Source of the DNA: Corynebacterium hansenii
GTDB taxonomy: Bacteria > Actinomycetota > Actinomycetes > Mycobacteriales > Mycobacteriaceae
Length of the DNA: 64,000 bases
Reading direction: 5' to 3'
NCBI RefSeq assembly: GCF_030408795.1
Contig: NZ_CP047211.1
Location: 124,001-188,000, forward strand
Shown: one piece after another, positions 52,955-61,830 of the stretch
Numbering within the stretch: position 1 is the stretch's first letter
How the letters are laid out: every line of letters begins with the position of its first letter
Notes under the pieces: model-generated
Seen by the model: only the letters and a program-made list of their open reading frames with translations
Told to the model about the DNA's origin: nothing
Databases searched by the model: none
Program-made: the position numbers and the translations under genes

Positions 52955-54106
52955 ATGAATGAGCAACGGTGGGGCAACGCCCGCGACGGCGAACCGAACG
53001 GTGAATCCGGACGTTACGGCGGATCATCCGGGCCCGGAGATTCCGGCCCTTACGGGGGCGGCGCCTACGGTTCCGGCGGGTCCGATCCTTATGGCGGCGG
53101 GGCATACGGTTCCGGCGGGCAATCCGGGGATGGCCCGGGTGGAGCGCAGCCGGGCCAACCGGGCCCCTACGGTCCCGCCGGGAATCAGCCCGACCCGTAT
53201 GCCCAGGGGTACGACCAGCCCGGCCCCTACGGTCCGGGTGCCGCTCAGCCGGGCCCCTACGGTGCGGGCAATTCCGCCGGTCCCGCAGGGCCTGCCGGCC
53301 CCTATGGCCCGGGCCAGCCCAACCCGTACTACGGCGGTCCGGGTGGCCCCGGCGGACCGAACGATCCCTACGGCATCCATTCCCAGGGGCCGGGCGGTGC
53401 CCCGCCCAAGAGCAAGGGGACGAAGCCGGCCATCCTCATCGTCGCCTTCATCGTGCTCGTCGTTCTCGGCATTTTCGTGGTGAATTTCCTGAACACCGCG
53501 AAGGACATGACCGCCGCCGACCGGTCCTCCGAGTCGTCGACGAGCGCTGAAGCGAGTGGAACGGAGCGCAGTTCCCGCCCGAAGGCCGAGAGCATGCCCG
53601 CAGTCGGCGATTGCATTCCCGATCAGGGGGAAGCGGGCGTCCTCATCAACAATGGCGATCTGCCCGAGATCGTCGATTGCGGCAGTTCTCGGGCGGTCTT
53701 CGAGGTCCTGCACGTGCGAAAGGATCCCGACGGCACCCGCTGCATCGACATCGATGGCGCGACCGATTCCATTTGGTACACGGGCAGGCCGGACGTCGAC
53801 GCGTTCTGCCTGATGAAGAAGGGCGAAGACAAGTCCCGCAACATCAACAACATCAAGGTGGACGAATGCGCGGCGGTCGAGGGCGAGTTCGTCTACCGCG
53901 CGGAATGCGGCGCGCCGGGCTCGTACAGGGTCCTGGCCGTGTTCCCCTACACGCAGACGTTGCCGGCCACCTACAACGGGCCGATCACCCCGTGCGTCGA
54001 CGCCGGCGCGCCCAACGCGACCATGGCTTACCAGTGGGGCGTCCCCGACAAACCCGGTTCCGAAGGAGGATTCCAGCGGGCCGTGTGCATGGTCGAGGCC
54101 GGCTGA
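52955..54106 (+). CDS. Gly/Pro/Tyr-rich membrane protein with LppU-type outer domain, paralogue 2
   Basis: Predicted 383 aa. Residues 1-150 are Gly/Pro/Tyr-rich (GGGAYGSGG, GPYGPG units); a helix (~160-180, ILIVAFIVLVVLGIFVVNFL); a Ser/Thr stalk; then an outer domain (~205-383) with VGDCIPDQGE, CIDIDGATDS, INNIKVDECAAVEG and a C-terminal AYQWGVPD that parallels YYKWGLPS in the first paralogue. The cysteine pattern is conserved between them. Own promoter and leaderless start. Confidence 0.82.
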   Translation: MNEQRWGNARDGEPNGESGRYGGSSGPGDSGPYGGGAYGSGGSDPYGGGAYGSGGQSGDGPGGAQPGQPGPYGPAGNQPDPYAQGYDQPGPYGPGAAQPGPYGAGNSAGPAGPAGPYGPGQPNPYYGGPGGPGGPNDPYGIHSQGPGGAPPKSKGTKPAILIVAFIVLVVLGIFVVNFLNTAKDMTAADRSSESSTSAEASGTERSSRPKAESMPAVGDCIPDQGEAGVLINNGDLPEIVDCGSSRAVFEVLHVRKDPDGTRCIDIDGATDSIWYTGRPDVDAFCLMKKGEDKSRNINNIKVDECAAVEGEFVYRAECGAPGSYRVLAVFPYTQTLPATYNGPITPCVDAGAPNATMAYQWGVPDKPGSEGGFQRAVCMVEAG

Positions 54107-54107
54107 C

Positions 54108-54446
54108 CCGGGCTCGGGTCCGCAGGGGCAACCCGCGCAGGGCGACGCGAACGCGCCGAAGAAGTCCGGAAAGCTCCGGGAACGAATCTCCGGCGCCGCG
54201 ACGGTGCTTTTCCTGCTCGCCTTCGTCGGCTTCTTCCTGTACACGCGGCCCAACGGTGCCCCCGAGGTCGGCGAGTGCATCGCCGAACAAGAGCGGTACA
54301 CCAGCACCAGCAGCCGCGACGTCATGCCGGAGACGCTGGATTGCTCCGACCCGGAGGCCAAGTACAAGGTCGTGTCCGTGCGCGCGGTGCTCACCGAGCC
54401 CGGCGCCATCCCGCCCGAAAATGACGAACCCGACCGCCCGAAATGA
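54108..54446 (+). pseudogene. Remnant of a third LppU-type membrane protein
   Basis: Immediately after the previous stop codon, but in another frame, the sequence reads PGSGPQGQPAQGDANAPKKSG, then a membrane helix (VLFLLAFVGFFLYT), VGECIAEQ and CSDPEAKYKVVSV. These are the tail of a Pro/Gln-rich region, the helix and half an LppU domain. No start codon exists before GTG 54204, which would begin inside the helix, and the protein ends early after ENDEPDRPK. The simplest explanation is a deletion that joined a third paralogue to the end of the second. A short product from 54204 cannot be excluded. Confidence 0.6.
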
Positions 54447-54450
54447 CGAA

Positions 54451-54486
54451 GGCGCCGTCCCCGGCGGGGGACGGCGCCCGACTTTT
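54451..54486 (+). terminator. Terminator downstream of the LppU cluster
   Basis: GGCGCCGTCCCC-GGCG-GGGGACGGCGCC followed by CGACTTTT. It lies between convergent genes and may also serve ddh. Confidence 0.88.
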
Positions 54487-54498
54487 CGGAGCGTCGTT

Positions 54499-55455
54499 TT
54501 ACACGTCGTTCTTGATCAGCTCGTCCAGCGGCGTCTGCGACAGCAGGTACGGGGCGATCTCGAGCACAGTGCGGGCGCCGCGCTCTCCGGCCTCGCGCAG
54601 GCGGTGCGCCGCGCGCCCGTAGGCGACCTGCACGGCCGCGGTGAAGTCGGGGTTGCGCTCCAGCTCCAGCCCGAACTCGATGACGTGGCGCGACGTGCCC
54701 GCGCGGCCCTGGGTCACCACGTTGCCGCCGTGCGGCATGCCCTGGTGGTCGCGCTCGAACTCCTCGTCGGTGATGAAGTCGACGATGGTCTCGTACCCCG
54801 CGAAGTAGTCGGGCATGGTCACGATCGTTTCGCGGATCGAGTCCTGGTCGGCCTCGTCGGCGACGATGTAGCAGTGGCGGATGTGGCACTTCTTGGCGTC
54901 CAGGTCGCCGCCTTCGCCCCGCTTGACGGCCTCGATCGCGTCGGGGTTGGGCTTGGTGTACTGCACACCCTTCTTCACGCCGGGCACGCGGCGCACCGCA
55001 TCGGAATGGCCCTGCGACAGGCCCGGGCCCCAGAAGGTCATCTGGTCGGCGCCCGGCAGGACGGCCGCGCCGTAGACGCGGTTGAGCGAGAAGAAGCCCG
55101 GATCCCAGCCGGTGGAGATGACCGCCACCTGTCCGCCCTCGCGGGCGGCGGCGTCCATCGCCCCGCGGTGGCGGGGGATGTCGCGGTGGTTGTCGTAGGT
55201 GTCGACGGTCGTGTACAGCTTCGCCAGCTCCGGCGCCTGCTCCGGCACGTCCGTGGCCGAGCCGAGGCAGATGAACAGCACGTCGACTTCGTCGGCATGC
55301 TTGTCGACGTCCGCCGCCGGAAGCACCCTGGCGTCGGTGTCCAGGGAATCGCGTCGCGAGAACACGCCGACGAGCTCCATGTCGGGCTGATCGGCGATGA
55401 CGCGTTCGACGCTGCGGCCGAGGTTTCCGTAGCCGATGATGGCGGCGCGGATCAT
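54499..55455 (-). CDS. ddh: meso-Diaminopimelate D-dehydrogenase
   Basis: Predicted 318 aa, the length of Corynebacterium Ddh (320). It makes meso-diaminopimelate from tetrahydrodipicolinate in one NADPH-dependent step, for lysine and peptidoglycan. Features: NADP fold IGYGNLGRSVERVI, FSRRD, and the substrate region ISTGWDPGFFSLNRVYG with FWGPGLSQGHSDAVRR. Presence of this single-step route is characteristic of corynebacteria. It follows tyrA on the same strand after ~215 bp; AAAGGACCC precedes the ATG. Confidence 0.97.
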   Translation of the reverse strand: MIRAAIIGYGNLGRSVERVIADQPDMELVGVFSRRDSLDTDARVLPAADVDKHADEVDVLFICLGSATDVPEQAPELAKLYTTVDTYDNHRDIPRHRGAMDAAAREGGQVAVISTGWDPGFFSLNRVYGAAVLPGADQMTFWGPGLSQGHSDAVRRVPGVKKGVQYTKPNPDAIEAVKRGEGGDLDAKKCHIRHCYIVADEADQDSIRETIVTMPDYFAGYETIVDFITDEEFERDHQGMPHGGNVVTQGRAGTSRHVIEFGLELERNPDFTAAVQVAYGRAAHRLREAGERGARTVLEIAPYLLSQTPLDELIKNDV

Positions 55456-55669
55456 GGGGGTCCTTTCGTCGGAGTCGCCCAGGCGAACCGGCGCCGATTC
55501 TTCGTCGCGTTTCTCGTCGCGCGGCGCCGGTGCCCGGGCAGTTACGACATCAAGGGTAAATGGTGGCCCGGATTCCGCGCCGCGGGCCCCGCACCCCCGC
55601 GGGACGGACTCACCGACGAAGGGGAGACGGGGTGGTTGGACGCGGACCCCGCACCCCGCGGGGACGGCG
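55456..55669. other. Gap between tyrA and ddh
   Basis: No gene. It holds two similar GC-rich stretches (CCCCGCACCCCCGCGGGACGG near 55589 and CCCCGCACCCCGCGGGGACGG near 55649) that can each fold into small hairpins. Confidence 0.45.
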
Positions 55670-56692
55670 CTAGAAGATCTCCAGCCGCCCGCCGAGCCCC
55701 TCGGCCTGCTCGAGTTCCCGGACCCACGCCCCGGACCCCGGGCTGACGCGGATGACGGGGCGCAGCGACAGCTTCACGCCCCCATCCAGCTTCCTCGATC
55801 CCGAGCGGGCGCGGTACCGGCCGTGCGCGTGGAACCCCGCCTCCGCCAGCGTCGCGGCGGTGCCGGAGTCGGCCAGCTCCGCGCGGGCGGCGGTGAGCAG
55901 TTCGATGGCCTCGTCCAACGCTTCCGTCACCGGGCCGACGTTGTTCTCGCACCAGGACATCACCATGTCCGGTTCGGCCCCGGCGACGCGGGTGCCGTCG
56001 CGGAAGGACCCGGCCGCCAGCGACAGCGTCAGCGGCCCGCCGTCGTCGCCGACGACCGCCAGCGCATAGGACAGCAGATGGGGCATGTGCGAAATCCGGG
56101 CCACGGCGCGGTCGTGGTTGTCGGCCGTCGCCGGGATCACCTCGGAACCCACCAGCTTGCCCAGCGCCACCACGTCCCGGAACGTGCGCGTCCACTGCTC
56201 CGGCACCTCATCCCCGGAACGGCTGGCCGCCGCGGCGCGGTCGAAGCAGACGACCCACGCCGCGCCGTCGTAAAGCCCCGTGCGCGTGGCGTCCCACCCG
56301 GACTCCTCGGAACCCGCCATCGGGTGCGCGCCGACGTAGCGGTCGCCCATCCCGCGCGCCTCGACCTCGTCGAGGATGGCGCGCTTGACGCTGACGACGT
56401 CGGTGATGCCGCAATCCGGCGCATGCTCCGCAATCTGGTCGAGCAGGCCGCCGACGGCGAACATGGGCACGCCGATGACCAGCAGCGCGCGGTCCTCCTG
56501 GGCGCGGTCCAGGACTGCGGCGAGATCGGTCGACGCGTCGAAGCCCTCGGCGGCCGCGGCGTCGGCCGTCGCGGCGGAGCGGTTCCACCCGTAGACCGGG
56601 GCGCCCGCCTCCGCGAGATCGCGCATGAGCGAACCACCGATCAGTCCGAGTCCGAGGATGCAGGTCGGCGTGGCGAGAGTGTCGTTGGTCAC
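55670..56692 (-). CDS. tyrA: Prephenate dehydrogenase
   Basis: Predicted 340 aa. NAD fold ILGLGLIGGSLMRDL at the N-terminus, VIGVPMFAVGGLLDQI, the histidine in YVGAHPMAGSEESGWD, and the helical dimer domain with HDRAVARISHMPHLLSYAL, which is the prephenate/arogenate dehydrogenase pattern. It oxidises prephenate (or arogenate) towards tyrosine. A GTG at 56692 is the start because homology begins there; CATCCT (56699-56704, minus strand) ends 6 nt upstream. It diverges from the TadA-associated gene with only 38 bp between the starts, an arrangement also known from mycobacteria. Confidence 0.93.
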   Translation of the reverse strand: MTNDTLATPTCILGLGLIGGSLMRDLAEAGAPVYGWNRSAATADAAAAEGFDASTDLAAVLDRAQEDRALLVIGVPMFAVGGLLDQIAEHAPDCGITDVVSVKRAILDEVEARGMGDRYVGAHPMAGSEESGWDATRTGLYDGAAWVVCFDRAAAASRSGDEVPEQWTRTFRDVVALGKLVGSEVIPATADNHDRAVARISHMPHLLSYALAVVGDDGGPLTLSLAAGSFRDGTRVAGAEPDMVMSWCENNVGPVTEALDEAIELLTAARAELADSGTAATLAEAGFHAHGRYRARSGSRKLDGGVKLSLRPVIRVSPGSGAWVRELEQAEGLGGRLEIF

Positions 56693-56730
56693 CTGACAAG
56701 GATGACACACCGCGACTAGCGTGGGGTGGC
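56693..56730. promoter_or_regulatory. Overlapping divergent promoters in 38 bp
   Basis: Plus strand: CTGACA (56693-56698), an 18-bp spacer and TAGCGT (56717-56722), 8 nt from the ATG. Minus strand: CATCCT (56699-56704), 6 nt from the tyrA GTG. The two polymerase footprints must exclude each other. Confidence 0.65.
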
Positions 56731-57300
56731 ATGAGCACGACTTTTCCGGGGCCCGCGGGTTCCGACGACGGCCCCCGGGGCGATGACGACGACCGTTCCT
56801 ACGCGGTGGCCGTCCTGCAGGGCGACGACGGCTGGTCCGTGCGCGAACTCGGCGACGAAGCACTGGACTCCCTGGCGGACGCGACCGCGCAGATGCGGCG
56901 GCTGCGGGCGGAGCGCGCGGCGTTCGCGATGCTCAACATCGACGACGACTACTTCATCCTCCTGCGGCCCATGCCCGGCGGCGTGCGCGTCTTGCTTTCC
57001 GACGCCACGGCCGCCGTCACCGACGACATCGCCGCCGACGTGATGGACGAACTCGACGAGGACATCCCCGACATCGACGAAGAGGACCTCGACGACGTCG
57101 ATTCGTGGCCGGAGGGCGACCTGGAGATCCTCGCCGACCTCGGGGTGCCCGAGGACGTCATGTCCGTCATCTGCGACGACCAGTCGCTGTGGGCCTCCGA
57201 GCAGCTCCACGCGATCGCCGCCGAACTCGGCTTCGACGAGGCGCTGGCCGACGAAACCGGCGTCCACGTGGAGGACGCCGACGGGGAAGATGACGGCTGA
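56731..57300 (+). CDS. tRNA adenosine deaminase-associated protein
   Basis: Predicted 189 aa acidic protein. After a disordered Asp/Gly N-terminus (~1-22) come YAVAVLQGDDGWSVREL, FAMLNIDDDYFILLRP and an Asp/Glu-rich C-terminal half (DELDEDIPDIDEEDLDD). It belongs to the actinobacterial family always found beside tadA; its biochemical role is not established. The stop overlaps the tadA start by 11 nt, so the proteins are probably made in equal amounts and may interact. Confidence 0.9.
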   Translation: MSTTFPGPAGSDDGPRGDDDDRSYAVAVLQGDDGWSVRELGDEALDSLADATAQMRRLRAERAAFAMLNIDDDYFILLRPMPGGVRVLLSDATAAVTDDIAADVMDELDEDIPDIDEEDLDDVDSWPEGDLEILADLGVPEDVMSVICDDQSLWASEQLHAIAAELGFDEALADETGVHVEDADGEDDG

Positions 57301-57781
57301 CGGCCCGGCGTTGCCGAAACCCGAAGCCGACCTCCGCGACGAGGAGTGGATGCGCGCGGCCATCGACGTCGCCCGCCGCACCCCGCCGGGCGACGTCCCG
57401 GTGGGCGCGATCGTCGTGGGCCCGGATGGCACGGTGGTGGCGGAGGCGGCGAACCGTCGCGAAGCAGACGCCGACCCCATGGCCCACGCGGAGGTCCTGG
57501 CCATCCGCGACGCCGCCCGGGCCCACGGGGACGGGTGGCGCCTGGAGGAATGCACCCTCGTGGTGACGCTCGAACCGTGCGTCATGTGCGCCGGCGCGGC
57601 GGTGATGGCGCGGGTCGGGCGCATCGTGTTCGGGGCGTGGTCGCCCAAGACCGGGGCGTGCGGGTCGATCGCCGACGTCGTCCGCGACCCCGCCCACCCA
57701 TTCGCGCCGCAGGTCCGCGGGGGAGTGCTGGCCGGCGAATGCGAAAGCCTGCTGCCGGAGTTCTTCCGCGGCAAGAGGTGA
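57290..57781 (+). CDS. tadA: tRNA-specific adenosine deaminase (A34 to I34)
   Basis: Predicted 163 aa. Zinc site H66-A-E68 (AHAEVLAI) and C97-VM-C100 (EPCVMCAGA); DVPVGAIVV and ADPMAHAE match TadA rather than free-base deaminases. It converts the wobble adenosine of tRNA-Arg(ACG), two copies of which are in this window. An ATG at 57290 lies inside the preceding gene (translational coupling), preceded by GGGGAAG. Confidence 0.95.
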   Translation: MTADGPALPKPEADLRDEEWMRAAIDVARRTPPGDVPVGAIVVGPDGTVVAEAANRREADADPMAHAEVLAIRDAARAHGDGWRLEECTLVVTLEPCVMCAGAAVMARVGRIVFGAWSPKTGACGSIADVVRDPAHPFAPQVRGGVLAGECESLLPEFFRGKR

Positions 57782-57948
57782 CCGTGCGAGGTGACGGTGC
57801 GAGGTGGCGCGGCACCGGTTGGCCGGGCCTTGGGCGCCGGCGCGGTAACGGTTGGGTCACGAGCGGGCCAATGGCGTGGCGGGATTGGCTGAACCGCATT
57901 TATCATGAGAAGTGAACCATCTGCAAATCGCGACGTCAGGAGAGCAAC

Positions 57949-58140
57949 ATGGGTGACTTCCAGTACAAGGCGGACGAGCTCGGCGGCAAGGCCAAGGAGG
58001 CCGCCGGCAAGGCCACCGACAACAAGGACCTCGAGAACGAGGGCAAGGGCGACCAGGTCAAGGCCGACATCAAGCAGGGCTTCGAGGACGCCAAGGACAA
58101 GGTGACCGAGGGGCTGGGCAAGCTCAAGGGCGACAACTAA
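57949..58140 (+). CDS. CsbD-like stress protein
   Basis: Predicted 63 aa, very hydrophilic, with the CsbD pattern KADELGGKAKEAAGKATDNKDLENEGKGDQ. The family is induced by general stress in several bacteria, but its molecular role is unknown. CAGGAG precedes the ATG. The ~165-bp upstream gap contains AT-rich CATTTATCATGAGAAG, the likely promoter. Confidence 0.92.
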   Translation: MGDFQYKADELGGKAKEAAGKATDNKDLENEGKGDQVKADIKQGFEDAKDKVTEGLGKLKGDN

Positions 58141-58194
58141 ACGCTTGACCAGGCGATTTGTTCGCCGGGCCCGCCCTCCCGTAAATTCTTTCGC

Positions 58195-58282
58195 GGTGGC
58201 GTGTCCGAGCGGCCGAAGGTGATCGCCTCGAAAGCGATTGTTGGGTAACCCCCAACCGAGGGTTCAAATCCCTCCGCCACCG
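58195..58282 (+). tRNA. tRNA-Ser(CGA)
   Basis: Acceptor GGTGGCG/CGCCACC, anticodon stem ATCGC/GCGAT around CTCGAAA (anticodon CGA), long variable arm, T-loop GGTTCAAATCC. CCA is encoded (58283-58285). Confidence 0.96.
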
Positions 58283-58290
58283 CCAATCAA

Positions 58291-58326
58291 CCGCCGCCCG
58301 TGCCATGCGCACGGGCGGCGGTTTTT
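58291..58326 (+). terminator. Terminator after tRNA-Ser(CGA)
   Basis: CCGCCGCCCGT and ACGGGCGGCGG form an 11-bp stem around a 9-nt loop, followed by TTTTT. Confidence 0.93.
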
Positions 58327-58491
58327 CTACTATTCACGCAGGGGCAATTGTGTTCCCTGGGGCAATTGTTTCGCCTGTTGCCACGCGAGGTGCACCGGGG
58401 CACGTATCCTGGGAAGGTGCTGCGCGCGTCCCGTGGCGAATCCTCGGGTTGCGCGCTCGCGAATGAACGCGAGTGAAGGGGAAGTTGAGCG

Positions 58492-61400
58492 ATGGCGAAG
58501 GTCCTGTTCAACCTCGGCAGGTGGTCATACCTGCACAAGTGGACGGTCATCATCGCATGGGCGCTGATCCTCGGCGTCGTCGGTGGTGCGGCCGGTGCAT
58601 TCCAGAAGGGTTTCGACGACCAGTTCTCGATCCCCGGCATGCCGTCGTCCATCGCCTCGCACATGATCGAGGCCAAGTTCCCGAACCAGCCCAACCCCAT
58701 CCGCGAGCAAACCGTGTACGTGGTGTTCGCGGCGCCGGAAGGCCAAAGACTCTCCGACCCGGAGAACATGAAGGCGGCCGATGAGGTCGTCGCATCGATC
58801 AAACAGAACATCGACCAGCTCACCGCCGACCAGATGCTGGTCAACCCCGTCCGGCTGAATCCCGAACTGCAGAAGAGGATCGTCGAAGCCGGCACGGGTT
58901 CCGGACTGCCGGAGAACGTGGCCAGGGCCGACGCCCACGCGCTGCGCACGCTGTCGGAGGACGGCCGCTACGGCATTTCCCAGTTCGCCTTCGACGTCCG
59001 CGTGCCCAAGGACATCACCCCGAAGAACCGCCAGGCGCTGTTCGACGCCATGAAGATCGGCAAGGACGCCGGCCTGCAGGTCGAGGCCATGGGCCCCGGC
59101 ATGATGGACCCGGTGGCGGTGAACCCGACGTCGGAGATCATCGGCATCTCCATCGCGGCGGCGGTGCTGATCATCACCTTCGGCTCGCTGGTGGCGGCGG
59201 GCCTGCCGCTGATCACCGCGGTCGTCGGCATCGTCATCGGCTCGCTGCTGGTCGTGTTCATGACGGCCTTCAAGGACGTCAACTCCATCACCCCGGTCCT
59301 GGCCGTGATGATCGGCCTGGCCGTCGGCATCGACTACGCCCTGTTCATCCTGTCGCGCTACCGCGCCGAACGGTCGAGGGGGCTGACCAGACCCGATGCC
59401 GTCGGCATGGCGACGGGCACGGCGGGCTCGTCCGTGGTGTTCGCCGGCCTGACGGTCATCGTGGCGCTGGCGGCGCTGGTCATCGCGAAGGTCCCCTTCC
59501 TGTCGCTGATGGGCATCTCCGCCGCCATCACCGTCGGCATCGCCGTGATCATTTCGCTCACCCTGCTGCCGGCGCTGATGGCGCTGTTCGGCGGGAAGAT
59601 CTTCGCGGGCAAGATCCCCGGCATCGCGGGCAATCCGCTGAAGGCCGGCCGCCGCCCGCTGTTCGGCGGCAAGACCATGGGCCGCCGCTGGGTGGAGGCC
59701 GTGCACAAGGCTCCGGGTCTGTTCCTGGTGGGCGCGGTGGGCATCCTCGTCGCGCTGTCGGTGCCGGCGGCGAACCTGCAGCTCGCGCTGCCGTCGGATT
59801 CCACGTCGCCCTACGGGTCGACCCAGCGCAACGCCATCCAGTTGGCGTCGCAGGGCTTCGGCCCGGGCCGCAACGCCCAGATGCTCATCATCGCCGACGC
59901 CGACAACGTCAACCCGAATTCCACGGTACTGGCGCCGGTGATGCGCGGCCTCATGGCCGGCGACCGGACCATGACGCCGGAGCAGGCGGCGCGGAAGGCG
60001 TCGTTCAGCTACGCGCTGGACAACTTCAAGAACAACGTCGACGTCGAGCACGTGCAGATCATCCGCCTGAACGAAGAGGGCACGGGCGTGCTGATGATGC
60101 TCACCCCGAAGGCGGGCCCGCTCGATTCGGAGACCGGCTCGCTGATTTCGGCGCTGCGCCAGCAGCAGAACCAGATCAAGGACGCGACGGGCCTGGTCAC
60201 GGGCGTGACGGGCCTGATCCCCATCGAGCAGGACATCACCGAACGACTATCCGACGCGATGCCGCTGTATCTGTCGGTGGTCATCGGCCTGGCCATCGTC
60301 CTGCTGCTGCTGGTGTTCCGTTCGCTGGTGGTGCCCCTGACGGCCGGCCTGGGCTTCCTGTTGTCGGTCGGCGCGGCGTTCGGCGTGACGGTGCTGTTCT
60401 GGCAGCAGGGCCTGTGGGGGCTGGTGCATACGCCGGGCCCGCTGGTCAGTTTCATCCCGATCTTCATGATCGGCGTGACGTTCGGCCTGGCCATGGACTA
60501 TCAGGTGTTCCTGGTGTCCCGCATGCGGGAGCATTTCACGCATTCGAAGGGCAAGCCGCGCGAGGGCTCGCAGTACACCGCGGTCGAGGAGTCGGTCGTG
60601 GAGGGCTTCTCGCTGGGCGCTCGCGTGGTCACTGCGGCGGCGATCATCATGATCGCCGTCTTCGTCGCATTCATCGGCCAGCCGCTGGCGTTCGTCAAGG
60701 TCTTCGGTTTCGCGCTGGGCGCGGCCGTCCTGTTCGACGCGTTCCTTGTGCGCATGACGCTGATCCCGGCGTCGATGTTCCTGTTGGGCCGGACGACGTG
60801 GTGGATGCCGAAGTGGATGGACCGGATCCTGCCGTCGGTGGACGTCGAGGGCACGGCGCTGGAGGAGAAGGCCGAGGAGCTCGCCGCGGCGGGCGAGGCC
60901 GAGCGCCAGGCGCGGGCCGGCGATTCTTCGCTTGACGACGATTCCGCCCCGAAGAAGCGCGGCATCCCGAAGCTGCGCGGGGCGAAGAAGAGCAAGGCGG
61001 GGAAGTTCGATCCTCCCTACAAGTCGCGGGAGATCCCGAAGCTGCCGAAGAAGCCGAAGAAGGCGAAGAGGACCGCGAAGGCGGAGGACGCCGTGCAGCC
61101 GCCGACGCCCGCCAACGCCGCTGGGGCCGCGAAGGCGGCAGCCGGCACCGCAACCGGTGCCGCCGCTGCCGGGTCCACCGCAGCTTCCACCGCGGCCGGT
61201 ACCGCGGCCGCCGGTTCCACCGCAGCTTCGACCGCCGCCGGAGCGGCCGTCGCCGGTGCCACGGCGGCGGCGCTGTCGCCGACGTACCGCGATCCCGCGC
61301 GGGCCGCGGACGACGAGAAGACGCGGCAGTTCCCGATCGTCGAAGCCGAACTCGTCGAGGAGCCGAAGGAACGGCCGGTCAAGGGCGGAACGGCGCAGCG

Positions 61401-61764
61401 GCCCGAGCCGCACCGGACGCCGTTCAGCACCCCGTACGTGGAGCGCCGCCTGCGCCGCGAGGAGGAAACCGCCGCCCGCGCCGACAAGACGGCCGGGCAG
61501 CCGAAGACCGCCCCGAAGCCGGCGCCGCGCCCCGCGCCCCAGCCCGCTTCGAAGTCCCCGGCCCAGCCCATGCCGCAGCCGCGGACTGCGACGCACCCGC
61601 AGCCGCACCGGGCCACGCAGGGCGCTCCGGGCGCCGATGGGCAGGCCGATGAGTCGATTTCGGTGCAGGACCTGATCAAGCGCGAGGGCGGCCACTCCCG
61701 GCCCCGCCGCCGCCGCGCCCTGTGGGATCCGCGCGACTACGACGAGATCGACCGGGACGACTAA
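58492..61764 (+). CDS. MmpL-family RND transporter (CmpL-like) with long disordered tail
   Basis: Predicted 1090 aa. Two RND halves: helix 1 at ~13-35, a periplasmic loop to ~195, helices 2-6 (~195-360) with GIDYALFILSRYR, then helix 7 at ~385, a second loop to ~575 and helices 8-12 with FGLAMDYQVFLVSRMREHF, the Asp-Tyr pair of the proton path. In mycolata such proteins move trehalose monomycolate or other lipids; the exact cargo is inferred. From ~785 on, about 300 residues are Ala/Pro/Lys/Thr-rich and disordered, including GAAAAGS-like repeats, far longer than in most relatives. GAAGGGGAAG precedes the ATG. Confidence 0.92.
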   Translation: MAKVLFNLGRWSYLHKWTVIIAWALILGVVGGAAGAFQKGFDDQFSIPGMPSSIASHMIEAKFPNQPNPIREQTVYVVFAAPEGQRLSDPENMKAADEVVASIKQNIDQLTADQMLVNPVRLNPELQKRIVEAGTGSGLPENVARADAHALRTLSEDGRYGISQFAFDVRVPKDITPKNRQALFDAMKIGKDAGLQVEAMGPGMMDPVAVNPTSEIIGISIAAAVLIITFGSLVAAGLPLITAVVGIVIGSLLVVFMTAFKDVNSITPVLAVMIGLAVGIDYALFILSRYRAERSRGLTRPDAVGMATGTAGSSVVFAGLTVIVALAALVIAKVPFLSLMGISAAITVGIAVIISLTLLPALMALFGGKIFAGKIPGIAGNPLKAGRRPLFGGKTMGRRWVEAVHKAPGLFLVGAVGILVALSVPAANLQLALPSDSTSPYGSTQRNAIQLASQGFGPGRNAQMLIIADADNVNPNSTVLAPVMRGLMAGDRTMTPEQAARKASFSYALDNFKNNVDVEHVQIIRLNEEGTGVLMMLTPKAGPLDSETGSLISALRQQQNQIKDATGLVTGVTGLIPIEQDITERLSDAMPLYLSVVIGLAIVLLLLVFRSLVVPLTAGLGFLLSVGAAFGVTVLFWQQGLWGLVHTPGPLVSFIPIFMIGVTFGLAMDYQVFLVSRMREHFTHSKGKPREGSQYTAVEESVVEGFSLGARVVTAAAIIMIAVFVAFIGQPLAFVKVFGFALGAAVLFDAFLVRMTLIPASMFLLGRTTWWMPKWMDRILPSVDVEGTALEEKAEELAAAGEAERQARAGDSSLDDDSAPKKRGIPKLRGAKKSKAGKFDPPYKSREIPKLPKKPKKAKRTAKAEDAVQPPTPANAAGAAKAAAGTATGAAAAGSTAASTAAGTAAAGSTAASTAAGAAVAGATAAALSPTYRDPARAADDEKTRQFPIVEAELVEEPKERPVKGGTAQRPEPHRTPFSTPYVERRLRREEETAARADKTAGQPKTAPKPAPRPAPQPASKSPAQPMPQPRTATHPQPHRATQGAPGADGQADESISVQDLIKREGGHSRPRRRRALWDPRDYDEIDRDD

Positions 61765-61830
61765 CCTCGACCCGCAACGCCCGACCGGACTCCCCGGCCG
61801 GGCCCACCATTTCTCGAGGAGACCCACCCA

